From: DATJSJ01 sp035504175 | Lineage (GTDB): Bacteria > Pseudomonadota > Alphaproteobacteria > Acetobacterales > Acetobacteraceae | NCBI GenBank assembly: GCA_035504175.1 | Contig: DATJSJ010000263.1 | Span: 1-16,743 of the forward strand | Reading direction: 5' to 3' | DNA: 16,743 nucleotides | Shown here: one piece after another, positions 6,427-16,123 of the stretch | How positions within the stretch are numbered: the stretch's first letter is position 1 | How the letters are laid out: the number at the start of each line of letters is the position of its first letter | Notes under the pieces: generated by a model | What the model was told of the DNA's origin: nothing | Seen by the model: the letters and a program-made list of their open reading frames with translations, nothing else | The model's database searches: none | Translations under genes and position numbers: made by a program

Positions 6427-8751
6427 CTAGCCGCCGCGCAGCGCGACGACCCGGCAGTCGGCGCGGCCGCGCCGCAGCCCCGCCTCCACCGCCGCCTTCA
6501 GATCGCCGGCGCGGAACGGCTTGCGCAGCACCGGATAGCCGCGCCGGGCCCACGGACCGAGCCCGGCGCTGTCGGCGAAGCCGGTGACGAACAGAATCGG
6601 CAGATCCGGCCAGGTCGTGGCAACACGGCCCGCAACCTCGCCGCCATCCATCCCCGGCATTGTGTAGTCGAGCAGCAGCAGGTCGAAGCGGCTCCGCGCG
6701 AGCTGCGCCAGCGCCGCCTCGCCGCTTCCCACCGTCACCACCTCATGCCCGATCTCCCGCAGCATCTCCTCGGTCAGCGATCGCACCATCGCATCGTCAT
6801 CGAGCAGCAGCAGACGCCGCCCGGCCACCGACCCGGCGCCGTCCGCCGGAATCGGCCGCGCCGCCGGCACCGCCGCCGCCCGCGGCAGGAACAGCGCGAC
6901 CGTCGTGCCCTCGCCCGGCGCGCTCCGGATCGTCGCGGTGCCGCCCGATTGCCGGGCCAGCCCATAGACCACCGACAGCCCGAGGCCGCTGCCCTTGCCC
7001 ACCTCCCGCGTGGTGAAGAACGGCTCGAACGCCCGCGTCGCCACGTCCGGCGGCATCCCTGCCCCGGTGTCCGTGGCGGCAATGCAGACGTGATCGGCGC
7101 CCTCGAACCCCGCCGGCAGCGAGGCGGCTCCGCGCGGCACGTTGCGCGTCGCGAGCGTGACGGTACCGCCCTCGGGCATCGCGCTGCGCGCATTGCTCAC
7201 CAGATTGAGCAGGGCAACCTCGAGCTGGAACGGATCGGTCAGGGCCGGCCAGAGCCCCTCCGCGAGTTCCTGCCGCAGCTGCACGCCCGGCCCGGCCGCC
7301 GGTTCCAGCACCAGCTCCATCTGCCCGATCAGCGCATTGATATCGACGGGCTCCGGCGTGATCGGGGCGTTGTCGGCAAAGGCCAGCATCTGCCGGGTCA
7401 GCCGCGCACCGCGCCGCGCGGCATCGGCGGCGACGTCCAGCAAGGCCCGCACCCGCTCGTCGCTCACCCGCCGCGCGGCAAGCTCCAGCCCCCCCAGGAT
7501 CGCGGTCAGCAGATTGTTGAAATCATGCGCGACGCCGCCGCTCAGTCGGCCCAGCGCCTCCATCTTCTGCCCGTGCAGCAGCGCCTGCTCCGCGCGCTGC
7601 CGCCGTTCCGTCTCGGCCAGCAGCAGGCGCAGGCTGGCGCGCTCGCGCCGTCCGCGCTGCAACGCCAGTTGCATGGACAGGAACAACACCAGCCCGGCCA
7701 CCAGCGCAAAGCCCGCGAAGATGAGCAGATGCGTGTGCCACAGACCGCGATAGGCGCTGACGTCGAGCCAGACCACGACCGCCGCCGGGTAGCCGCGCAG
7801 CTTGCGGAACGCAGCCAGGCGCGCGCGACCCTGCGGCCCGTCCCGGGCGCGCAGCAGGCCGCTCACGGCCCCTGCCGCGAGACGCCGAAGCAGCGGATCG
7901 CCATGCGGCAGCATATCGATCTGCATCGCCACCGGCGGATAGCTCGCCAGCACCGCACCGTCGCTTCGCACCAGTGCCGCGGCACCGCCAGGCCCGAGTG
8001 CGCTGCCGTAGAAGCCCTCGAAGAAACCGGGCGAGATCGTAACCGCCACCAGCCCGTCGAAATGCCCGTCGACGATCCGGGGGCGAGAGACGGTGAAGGC
8101 GATCGTGCCGGCCTTCATCCCCCGGAACGGGTCGCTGATGTAATCCTGCCCCAGCCCCTCCGTGGCCGGCCGCGTCGCCTGTCTTCTTGCCATGCGGTAA
8201 TAGTCGCGCCCGCGCAGGTCGTAGGGTGGCATCGGAAACGCCCGGCTGCTGGCCGCATCGAATCCGTCCGGATCGACCAGGAACAGCGACTCGAGCTGCG
8301 GCAGCGCGCGGTGCAGGCCGACCAGGAAATCGTACAGCGCGCGAGACGTCCGGATCATCGGCCAGTCGAGCCCGTCGACCCGCTCCAGCTCCAGCGTCAG
8401 CGCCAGGCTGGCACTTTCCAGCACCGCCTGCGCCTGTCCGGCCAACGCATCGGCGGTCGAGGCCAGATCGGTCCGTGCCTCGCGCCGCAATATACGCAGA
8501 TCGTACCAGCCCGCCGCGATCAGCAGAAACAGCGGCAGCAGCGTCGCGACCAGCAGCACTCTCCGGCTGTCCCAGTTGGAGGCAGCGTCGCCCGCCCGGC
8601 GTATGGCGTCATTCCGCGAGCCGTCCGACAACACCTCGTCGTTCCGACGCCGTTCCAACGGCGCGGATGCGGTCGAATCCGCCTGGCGCTGGCGCAGCCT
8701 TGCCCAACGCTGCGACACGCCGTCCCGCTCTTCCTCCGGTGCCGGTGTCAT
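6427..8751 (-). CDS. Hybrid sensor histidine kinase with periplasmic sensor and receiver domain
   Basis: An inner-membrane sensor kinase of 774 residues (positions below count from the ATG at 8751). It has an Arg-rich cytoplasmic N-terminus of about 64 residues, a first membrane helix near 65-82, a periplasmic region of about 260 residues with a dCache-like RGRDYYRMA motif, and a second helix near 341-361. A short linker leads to a HisKA domain with His409 in GGVAHDFNN. The HATPase domain shows an N-box (NLVSNARSAMPEG), G1 (DTGAGM) and G2 (GKGSGLGLS). The C-terminal receiver has acidic residues LDDD, phospho-acceptor Asp695 (LLDYTMPGMDG), Thr723 and Lys744. All catalytic residues are present. 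A GTG at 8802 would add 17 residues; ATG was preferred, with GGGAG just upstream. No response regulator with an output domain lies nearby, so it is an orphan; the ligand is unknown. Confidence 0.9.
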   Translation of the reverse strand: MTPAPEEERDGVSQRWARLRQRQADSTASAPLERRRNDEVLSDGSRNDAIRRAGDAASNWDSRRVLLVATLLPLFLLIAAGWYDLRILRREARTDLASTADALAGQAQAVLESASLALTLELERVDGLDWPMIRTSRALYDFLVGLHRALPQLESLFLVDPDGFDAASSRAFPMPPYDLRGRDYYRMARRQATRPATEGLGQDYISDPFRGMKAGTIAFTVSRPRIVDGHFDGLVAVTISPGFFEGFYGSALGPGGAAALVRSDGAVLASYPPVAMQIDMLPHGDPLLRRLAAGAVSGLLRARDGPQGRARLAAFRKLRGYPAAVVVWLDVSAYRGLWHTHLLIFAGFALVAGLVLFLSMQLALQRGRRERASLRLLLAETERRQRAEQALLHGQKMEALGRLSGGVAHDFNNLLTAILGGLELAARRVSDERVRALLDVAADAARRGARLTRQMLAFADNAPITPEPVDINALIGQMELVLEPAAGPGVQLRQELAEGLWPALTDPFQLEVALLNLVSNARSAMPEGGTVTLATRNVPRGAASLPAGFEGADHVCIAATDTGAGMPPDVATRAFEPFFTTREVGKGSGLGLSVVYGLARQSGGTATIRSAPGEGTTVALFLPRAAAVPAARPIPADGAGSVAGRRLLLLDDDAMVRSLTEEMLREIGHEVVTVGSGEAALAQLARSRFDLLLLDYTMPGMDGGEVAGRVATTWPDLPILFVTGFADSAGLGPWARRGYPVLRKPFRAGDLKAAVEAGLRRGRADCRVVALRGG

Positions 8752-8804
8752 CGGCTCCCATCGGCGACCCAGATCTCTTGTCGCACGCCCACGGGCGCGC
8801 ACGC

Positions 8805-8848
8805 CCCGCGACAGGCCGACCTGATCGGCGGCCGGCCTCTGTCGCGGG
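8805..8848. other. Long inverted repeat in the kinase gene leader
   Basis: CCCGCGACAG (8805-8814) is perfectly complementary to CTGTCGCGGG (8839-8848). Four more pairs, GCCG (8815-8818) with CGGC (8833-8836), follow if a two-base bulge is allowed. On the minus strand it lies 54 bases before the ATG at 8751, so it may be a leader hairpin or a binding palindrome. Confidence 0.5.
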
Positions 8849-9022
8849 CCGGTCGGTGTGGGTCACCGTTCCCTGCTGTGAGCAATAGGAGCGCGGTGGG
8901 GGAAGTGCCCAGTCACATCAGGGCGATGGACGAACGCTGCCGGCAGGGCGTGTCGGCGCCGCGACGGCTTCGCCATCGACCCGGCCGCCGGCGTGCCGGT
9001 CCAGACCAGATTGTTGCGGCGG
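8849..9022. other. Intergenic spacer between the DUF1127 gene and the kinase
   Basis: I see no gene, recognisable promoter box or strong terminator here. It is the presumed 3' end of the small-gene transcript and the promoter area of the kinase. Short GC-rich self-complementary runs such as GCCGGC are compositional. Confidence 0.35.
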
Positions 9023-9268
9023 TCAGAACTGGTCGAAGCTGATCCGCGGCGGGGTCTCCGACCGCCTGGCACCGATATCGGCCAGCAAATGATCACTCAA
9101 CGCCGCAAGCGGCGGAGCGGCATCGCGGCGCGTCCACTCCGCAATCCGCCGCCAGAACGCGATGCCGCAGCGCGCGGCAGGCTGGACCACGTGTTTGGCA
9201 GAGGCGAAGGAAAGTGCCGGCTCCCGGGCACCGATCATCTGGCGGGTGAGGAGAGACATGGCGTGCAC
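9023..9268 (-). CDS. DUF1127 small protein
   Basis: An 81-residue basic protein. Its C-terminal half, from WRRIAEWTRRD to LAALSDHLLADIGARRSE, is the DUF1127 signature (a tryptophan/arginine segment followed by LxxLsDhlLaDIGxxR). Such small Arg-rich proteins are abundant in alphaproteobacteria, and at least one, CcaF1 of Rhodobacter, acts on RNA; the role here is unknown. I favour the GTG start at 9268, which has AGGA nine bases upstream; the ATG at 9259 lacks a ribosome binding site. The N-terminal part is longer than in the shortest family members and is not recognised. It follows the 84-residue secreted protein gene by 24 bases and is probably co-transcribed with it. Confidence 0.75.
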   Translation of the reverse strand: MHAMSLLTRQMIGAREPALSFASAKHVVQPAARCGIAFWRRIAEWTRRDAAPPLAALSDHLLADIGARRSETPPRISFDQF

Positions 9269-9292
9269 AGATTGTTGTCCTGACGATCCGTC

Positions 9293-9547
9293 TCAGCCGA
9301 CCGCCGTCGGCGTCGCCGGGATGGCGGCCGCAAACGACGGCGCCGAAACCTGGAGGGCACCGATGCCGAACCCGGGATGCACCGAGTCCGAGGACGGTCG
9401 CGCTGCATTGGCGGGCGGCGGCGACTCCGGCTGGTGATCCTCGCTGGCCGCCGCCTTCTGCGGCACCGCGGCCGGCGGAGGTGCCGCCACCGCCGCGCAG
9501 GCAGTGAACGCCAGGGCCCCGAAAACGGCTCGCAAGATGGTCTGCAT
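9293..9547 (-). CDS. Small secreted or periplasmic hypothetical protein
   Basis: An 84-residue protein of no recognised family. The N-terminus MQTILRAVFGALAFTACAAVAAP has a basic residue, a hydrophobic core and an AxA site, so it is a clear Sec signal peptide with likely cleavage near residue 22. The mature part is rich in Pro, Ala and Ser and looks disordered. A Cys lies in the signal core (TACAAV), but the lipobox is not canonical. The gene is supported by a strong AGGAGG five bases before the ATG at 9547. Just upstream of that site lies a perfect 10-base-pair hairpin. It precedes the DUF1127 gene on the same strand and is divergent from uvrB. Function unknown; a stress or envelope role is only a guess. 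Confidence 0.65.
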   Translation of the reverse strand: MQTILRAVFGALAFTACAAVAAPPPAAVPQKAAASEDHQPESPPPANAARPSSDSVHPGFGIGALQVSAPSFAAAIPATPTAVG

Positions 9548-9556
9548 GATCGCCTC

Positions 9557-9580
9557 CTGCCGCGATCTCGATCGCGGCAG
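9557..9580 (-). promoter_or_regulatory. Hairpin abutting the Shine-Dalgarno of the secreted-protein gene
   Basis: CTGCCGCGAT (9557-9566) and ATCGCGGCAG (9571-9580) are perfect inverted arms around a four-base loop. In the minus-strand mRNA the stem ends in GGCAG and runs straight into the AGGAGG ribosome binding site, sharing its first two bases. The start codon follows nine bases after the stem. This geometry suits translational control or 5'-end stabilisation; it could also be a repressor operator. Confidence 0.6.
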
Positions 9581-9726
9581 CGCGCAGGAACCACGAAACG
9601 ATGCGCTGCCGTATGGCTTGGGTCACAGCTGAGTGGCGCTGCCCGGCGCCCAGGCCGGCAGCCGCGCCACCCCCTCGACGCCGGGTGTGACCGCCGCCAT
9701 CTCTCTGCAGGCCAGGAGTCCTGCCC
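9581..9726. other. Divergent promoter region between the small secreted gene and uvrB
   Basis: This region must hold the promoters of both divergent genes. I see no clear -35/-10 pair and no alphaproteobacterial LexA box (GTTC-N7-GTTC). The uvrB ribosome binding site AGGAG lies at 9714-9718, eight bases before the ATG, inside a short CAGGA-g-TCCTG palindrome. Confidence 0.4.
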
Positions 9727-11916
<2,190 letters not shown>

Positions 11917-11922
11917 GAAAGC

Positions 11923-12038
11923 GGTTCTTTTTTGTAAAAAAGAACCAAAAAACTTTCATTCGTTTGGCGCGGAGTCGCCAGCACCTCCGAGAAAAACGAA
12001 TGAAAGTCTTTTTGCTTCTTTTTCTTCAGAAAAAGAAG
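11923..12038. terminator. AT-rich mirrored palindromic block, bidirectional terminator
   Basis: Three inverted repeats lie between two convergent genes. Left hairpin: GGTTCTTTTTT (11923-11933) with AAAAAAGAACC (11936-11946). Central stem: ACTTTCATTCGTTT (11952-11965) with AAACGAATGAAAGT (11994-12007), enclosing 28 bases that contain a GGCG/CGCC mini-stem. Right hairpin: CTTCTTTTTC (12015-12024) with GAAAAAGAAG (12029-12038). The central stem is followed by TTTTT on the plus strand (12009-12013) and by six T on the minus strand (11947-11952), so it can terminate both transcripts. The right half read in reverse repeats the left half: hairpin, A-run, then the ACTTTCATTCGTTT core. In this G+C-rich genome the AT-rich block stands out. 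Confidence 0.8.
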
Positions 12039-12048
12039 ATTCTTCCTT

Positions 12049-14199
12049 CTACTCTATCGCCCGCGCCAACACCGGTTCCAGCGTCAGCGACTGCAGCTCC
12101 AGCCCCAGCTCTCGCACGTCCCCCGCCCCTTGCGCCTGCAATGGCGAAACCGCTTCCGGCATGTCCAGCGTCAGGACGACCACGCCGTCCGAGATCGCGC
12201 TGGCCGGCACGGTCACGCCGTACGGGTCATAGTGACCGCTGGTCACCGTCCAGTGCGCCAGGGCCTGCCCGCCGGCCATCACCGTGACGGGCTGATCGTG
12301 CCGTCCCGGCGGCGTGTAGGCGGAGGTCCGCAGTACCAGCCTGGCGTCGCCGTGCCAGTCCGGCGGCAGCGGCAGCACCAGTGCAGCCTGCTTGCCGTCC
12401 GACCACACCCCGTTGCCGCCGATGCCGGACCATCCCGCGCCGAGATAGGGGGCGCCGGTGCCGGACTGGGTGAAGCTTACCGTGCGGCCCGGCGCGACTG
12501 CCGGCGGCAGCAGGTGCCGCGCCTCGGCGGTCGGCAGCCCGTCATGATCGGCGCCGCACACCAGGCCGAAGGCGGCGGTGCCGCACTTGCCGGTGCGCGC
12601 GAGCATGAACAGCTCCCCGTCGGGCGTGCTGTGCCGGAATACTGCGTTGAGTACGTCCGGCGCGCTGGGCGGCGTCGCCCCCAGGATCACGTCCTGCCGG
12701 CAGGCGTCCGTGGCGACGCGCGAGGTGGGCCCGTTCGAGACCCGGCCGCCATGCCGAACCACCACCAGCGCCAGTTGCCGCATCGCCTCCATGTCCGGCG
12801 CGGCGGCGCAGGAGAAATCCGGCACCAGCCGCACGTCGCGCCCGGCGAGCGGCCCGCGCCAGGGTGCCCAGGCGAAGAGCGGCGCCTCCGCGTGCGGCTG
12901 CGTCGAATTGCGCAGGCCCTCGCGCAGCGGATCCGTGTCGACCGCCTGCAGCACCACGGCCGCGGCCATCAGCACGCCGATCGCCGCCCGGCCGCGCGCC
13001 CGGGCCAGTACCGCGAGTGCCGCGCCGAGCAGCGCGTACCCGACCACCCAGAACAGCCGCCCGGAGCTGCGGATCTGCGACAGCACCGCTTGCCACTCGG
13101 GGGGCAGAGCGAAGCGGTAGACGCGCAGGTGGCCGGCATAGGCCTCGTTGGAGATCGCGAGGATGGTGAGCCCGGCGAGCGCCGCCACGAGCGGGATCGC
13201 CGCACGCAGGGTCGACGCCGCAGGGCGCTGCCAGCGCCCGAGCGCCACCACCAGCAGCGCCGCGATGATCACCGCGAACAGCCCGGCGCCGAGATAGTTG
13301 TAGCCCTCCCACTGCCCGCCCAGCGCGGCGATGACCGGGCCAGGATTGCCGGTCAGCAGCGCGCGCAGCCCGGAGAGCTGCGGCACGAACGGCGAGAGCA
13401 GGTTCATCGAGTAAAGGGCATAGCCGGCCCCGGCGCCGCCACCGGCCCAGTAGCCGAGAACCTCCGCCGCGACCGCCTGCACCGCGAGGAAGATGACGAG
13501 GCCTGCCAGCGTGCGCAGCACGGCACCCGGGCGCGGGCGGAACAGGTCGGCCAGCAAGGCTGCGAGCAGCACCGCCGTGACCATCACGAACAGGTAGGCG
13601 TGGATGCCGAGCGCCAGCGCGCCGAGCGCCGAGGCAACGGCGATGACGCGCCAGCTCACCCGCGTGCGGATCGCCCAGGCCGTGACCGCCAGGCCCAGCG
13701 CGAGCAGCCAGTGGGCGGAGAGCGCGATATGGCCGGAAGCCCGCATGTACCAGGCCGGGAGCATGCAGCCGAGCAGCACGCCGCCGAGCAGGATCTCGAT
13801 GCGGCGGATACCCAGCGCCCAGAGGAACACCGCGAAGGCCACCGGCTGGAGGATGAAGTTGAGCGCCAGCGTGACGCCGAGAACGCTGACATCGCCCGGC
13901 CCGAGCCCCAAAGCCTTGGCCAGCACCGAGAGCCAGGGAACGCTGTCGGTGAATACGATGGAAGTAGGCGGCCCGAAGGAAAGCAGGCTGGTCGCCGGCA
14001 GTGGGAAGTGCCAGCGGTCGCGCAGCAACGCGGTCACACCCATGACCATCTGGGTCTCGTCGCCGCCCGGATCCGCCCATTTCGGGTAATGGCCGAGCAC
14101 GATCGCCGGGTCTGCGACGACCAGCAGGAAATGCAGCAGGCCGATTCCCAGCGCGATTGTCAGGATGAGGGCCGGCTTCCAGCGATCCGCCCGACTCAC
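12049..14199 (-). CDS. Multi-pass membrane protein, DUF6311-like, with C-terminal beta-rich domain
   Basis: A 716-residue inner-membrane protein. Roughly a dozen hydrophobic segments occupy residues 10-460, followed by a large soluble part. The N-terminal periplasmic loop YPKWADPGGDETQMV (38-52) and SFGPPTSIVFTDSVP (74-88) resemble DUF6311 proteins, which look like GT-C glycosyltransferases acting on lipid-linked sugars. The soluble region ends in a domain (about 566-716) rich in predicted beta strands, with GAGWSG and GVWSDG motifs, possibly carbohydrate-related. The start is a GTG at 14199 overlapping the upstream stop as GTGA, with GGAG about ten bases before it; the frame is open further upstream but lies over the neighbouring gene. 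It is probably made in step with that neighbour. Reaction and substrate are unknown; cell-surface polysaccharide or O-antigen modification is an inference. Confidence 0.75.
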   Translation of the reverse strand: MSRADRWKPALILTIALGIGLLHFLLVVADPAIVLGHYPKWADPGGDETQMVMGVTALLRDRWHFPLPATSLLSFGPPTSIVFTDSVPWLSVLAKALGLGPGDVSVLGVTLALNFILQPVAFAVFLWALGIRRIEILLGGVLLGCMLPAWYMRASGHIALSAHWLLALGLAVTAWAIRTRVSWRVIAVASALGALALGIHAYLFVMVTAVLLAALLADLFRPRPGAVLRTLAGLVIFLAVQAVAAEVLGYWAGGGAGAGYALYSMNLLSPFVPQLSGLRALLTGNPGPVIAALGGQWEGYNYLGAGLFAVIIAALLVVALGRWQRPAASTLRAAIPLVAALAGLTILAISNEAYAGHLRVYRFALPPEWQAVLSQIRSSGRLFWVVGYALLGAALAVLARARGRAAIGVLMAAAVVLQAVDTDPLREGLRNSTQPHAEAPLFAWAPWRGPLAGRDVRLVPDFSCAAAPDMEAMRQLALVVVRHGGRVSNGPTSRVATDACRQDVILGATPPSAPDVLNAVFRHSTPDGELFMLARTGKCGTAAFGLVCGADHDGLPTAEARHLLPPAVAPGRTVSFTQSGTGAPYLGAGWSGIGGNGVWSDGKQAALVLPLPPDWHGDARLVLRTSAYTPPGRHDQPVTVMAGGQALAHWTVTSGHYDPYGVTVPASAISDGVVVLTLDMPEAVSPLQAQGAGDVRELGLELQSLTLEPVLARAIE

Positions 14200-15980
14200 G
14201 GCGGGGATTTCTCCGTAGCCGGACGTAATGCCTGCTCGCCCGGCACCCACCGGCCGGCCCGCGGATCGACGCCGCAGACCCGGCCCTGCAAATGGTTGAG
14301 CCTGATCCAGTCCAGCACGTGCTTCGGATAGTCGGGCGCTGCCGGATCCATCAGCGACCAGCCGGGCGGCCACCAGCTGCTGTTGCCGTTCAGCGTCGGG
14401 ATGCCGATCCGCTGCGCCAGCATCATCGCGTCGGATTGGTCCTCATACCACTGCAGGTGCGAGCCGGATAGCGGCACGACGTAGAACGCCTGGCACGGAA
14501 AGGGCGGAGGCCGGGCGTGATCCAGCCAGGAGCTGACCTCCGCGGTGCGGCGCATGCCCGCGCCCGGGCCGAACTGCTCGATCACCGACAGCGCCAGTGC
14601 GCCGCCGAGCAGCATCAGGGCACCGGCCGGGCCGCCGAGCCGTCGGTTGAACCCGGCCGCCGGTCCGGCGGCGGCGACCCGCCCCGCCTCCAGCATTCGT
14701 GTCGCCGCATGCGCCAGGGCCAGGCACATGAAGAACAGCGTCGCGAGCTGGATGCGAAACGGCGTGCGGATCATCGCGCCACCGGGAACCAGCCGCCAGA
14801 CCAGCCACCAGGGCCGGGTGCCCCAGTAATTGAGCTGCATCAGCCAGCAGATCACCGCAGCACCCAGGCAGGCGCGGGCGGTCGCGTCCCACCGGTCCCG
14901 CCGCGCCGTGGTGCGGGCAGCCACGCCGAGCAGCAGCACCAGAGCGGCCACGGTCAGCACGAAGAACGGCGTGTAACCGAGTGCGAGTTCCGAGAGCGGC
15001 CGCCCTGGCTTGTCGGAGATCCCGAGCTGGTGCAGCAGGCCGAACCAGAGCAGGTTGCCGGGCGGCACCTGAAGGATGTCGGTGGGCACCGGCAGGTAGT
15101 ATTTCAGGTCGTTGAACGGGCGCAGCGGCGTCGCCGAGGCGTGGCGCAAATAGAGCAGCGCGCTCGGGATGAAGCCGATCACGAAGCCGGCGAGAAACGC
15201 TGCCGCCGGCCACAGCCGGGGTCGCAGCAGCGGCATCAGCGCCGGCCGTGCCTGTGCGTACCAAAGCACCGCCACCAGTCCACCGACCACGCCGAGGAAC
15301 CACGGTGTCTGCGCCGCGGTGAACACCATCAGCGCGTAGAGCAGGCCCGCCGCCGCCGCCGCCGCGAGGCGCGGGCGGGCCGGGCCGTCGCGCCAGGCGG
15401 CCAGCAGCAGCAGGCCCAGCGCCGGAGCCAGCATGACCGAGTAGGTCTGCGCGTGGCCGATCTTGAACATCGGCATGGCGCCGAAGGCGAAGATGAAGGC
15501 GGGGATCGCGGCGAGCGCCGCCGGCGCGCCGGCCCAGCGCCGGGTCAGGGCGTAGAAGCTCCAGTAGCCGATGGTCGCCAGCAGCGCGATCGTAACGTTG
15601 TAGGCAGCGAAGGTACCGACGCCGAGTGCGCGCAACAGCGAGAAGGGAATGGCATAGAGGAAGTAGGTGTCCGTCATCCCGAGCGTGTCGGGCGTCGGAT
15701 AGAAGGAACCGATCTGGTTCCAGACTCCGGTGATCGTGTGACCTTCGGCGAGGCGAAACCAGTGCTCCAGGGTTGCGAGCAGGATCAGCCCGTCGCCGCT
15801 GTCGCCGATCGACCGGCCGAGGCCGTCCCAGAGAATCGGGTTGAACATCAAGGCCATGCCGAGCAGGAACAGCGCCGTCGTGGCGGCGCGGCCCGGCAAG
15901 GTGCCGGCGGAGGATGCGGCGATCCCGGCCGCCGGCCGGGCAAGGCCGGCCCGATCGGCCAGGCTCGACGATGAGTTCAT
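14196..15980 (-). CDS. Multi-pass membrane protein, GT-C/YfhO-like, upstream partner
   Basis: A 594-residue polytopic inner-membrane protein with about ten hydrophobic segments from residue 34 to about 480 and a soluble C-terminal part. The first loop carries acidic motifs RSIGDSGDG (56-64) and TLGMTDTYF (99-107), in the place where GT-C enzymes and YfhO/DUF6311 relatives have their Asp-rich loop. The tail contains IPTLNGNSSWWPPGW and IRLNHLQGRVCGVDP, which resemble the conserved C-terminus of such proteins. I do not recognise a named family with certainty. The ATG at 15980 was chosen; ATG at 15992 is an alternative, and neither has a ribosome binding site. The stop overlaps the GTG of the next gene, so the two form a coupled pair. 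Substrate unknown. Confidence 0.72.
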   Translation of the reverse strand: MNSSSSLADRAGLARPAAGIAASSAGTLPGRAATTALFLLGMALMFNPILWDGLGRSIGDSGDGLILLATLEHWFRLAEGHTITGVWNQIGSFYPTPDTLGMTDTYFLYAIPFSLLRALGVGTFAAYNVTIALLATIGYWSFYALTRRWAGAPAALAAIPAFIFAFGAMPMFKIGHAQTYSVMLAPALGLLLLAAWRDGPARPRLAAAAAAGLLYALMVFTAAQTPWFLGVVGGLVAVLWYAQARPALMPLLRPRLWPAAAFLAGFVIGFIPSALLYLRHASATPLRPFNDLKYYLPVPTDILQVPPGNLLWFGLLHQLGISDKPGRPLSELALGYTPFFVLTVAALVLLLGVAARTTARRDRWDATARACLGAAVICWLMQLNYWGTRPWWLVWRLVPGGAMIRTPFRIQLATLFFMCLALAHAATRMLEAGRVAAAGPAAGFNRRLGGPAGALMLLGGALALSVIEQFGPGAGMRRTAEVSSWLDHARPPPFPCQAFYVVPLSGSHLQWYEDQSDAMMLAQRIGIPTLNGNSSWWPPGWSLMDPAAPDYPKHVLDWIRLNHLQGRVCGVDPRAGRWVPGEQALRPATEKSPP

Positions 15981-16123
15981 GGCGCCGCGCATAGCCAAAT
16001 CGGCCGAGGGTGACAATCGTCGGTGCCCCGGCGGAATCGAGCCCCGTCCGCTTGCCGAACGGTGTGAACCGCGGCGCCACCCGCGGCGTTCGATCGGACA
16101 GAGGCATGATCGGGAGCAGAGAG
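15981..16123. other. Divergent spacer between the membrane-protein pair and the SRPBCC gene
   Basis: This spacer should hold promoters in both directions. I see no convincing -35/-10 elements, operator palindrome or riboswitch. The SRPBCC reading frame is open upstream through most of it, but the family-like sequence begins only at 16124. Confidence 0.35.

Noticed and set aside
5737..9042. Plus-strand open frame of 1101 codons.
   Set aside because: It lies antisense to the BiuH-like gene and the kinase, its translation is Arg/Gln/His/Pro-rich with no domain, and its length is explained by high G+C composition.
9590..9606. Possible LexA/SOS box upstream of uvrB (GAAC then CACGAAACGAT).
   Set aside because: The second GAAC half-site is absent at the required seven-base spacing.
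12130..14331. Plus-strand open frame of 733 codons (and 14517-15974, 485 codons).
   Set aside because: Both are antisense to the membrane-protein pair and give low-complexity Arg/Gln/Glu-rich sequence without a recognisable fold.
16010..16123. Longer start for the SRPBCC protein.
   Set aside because: The 38 extra residues are not family-like, and the ATG at 16124 has a better placed ribosome binding site.
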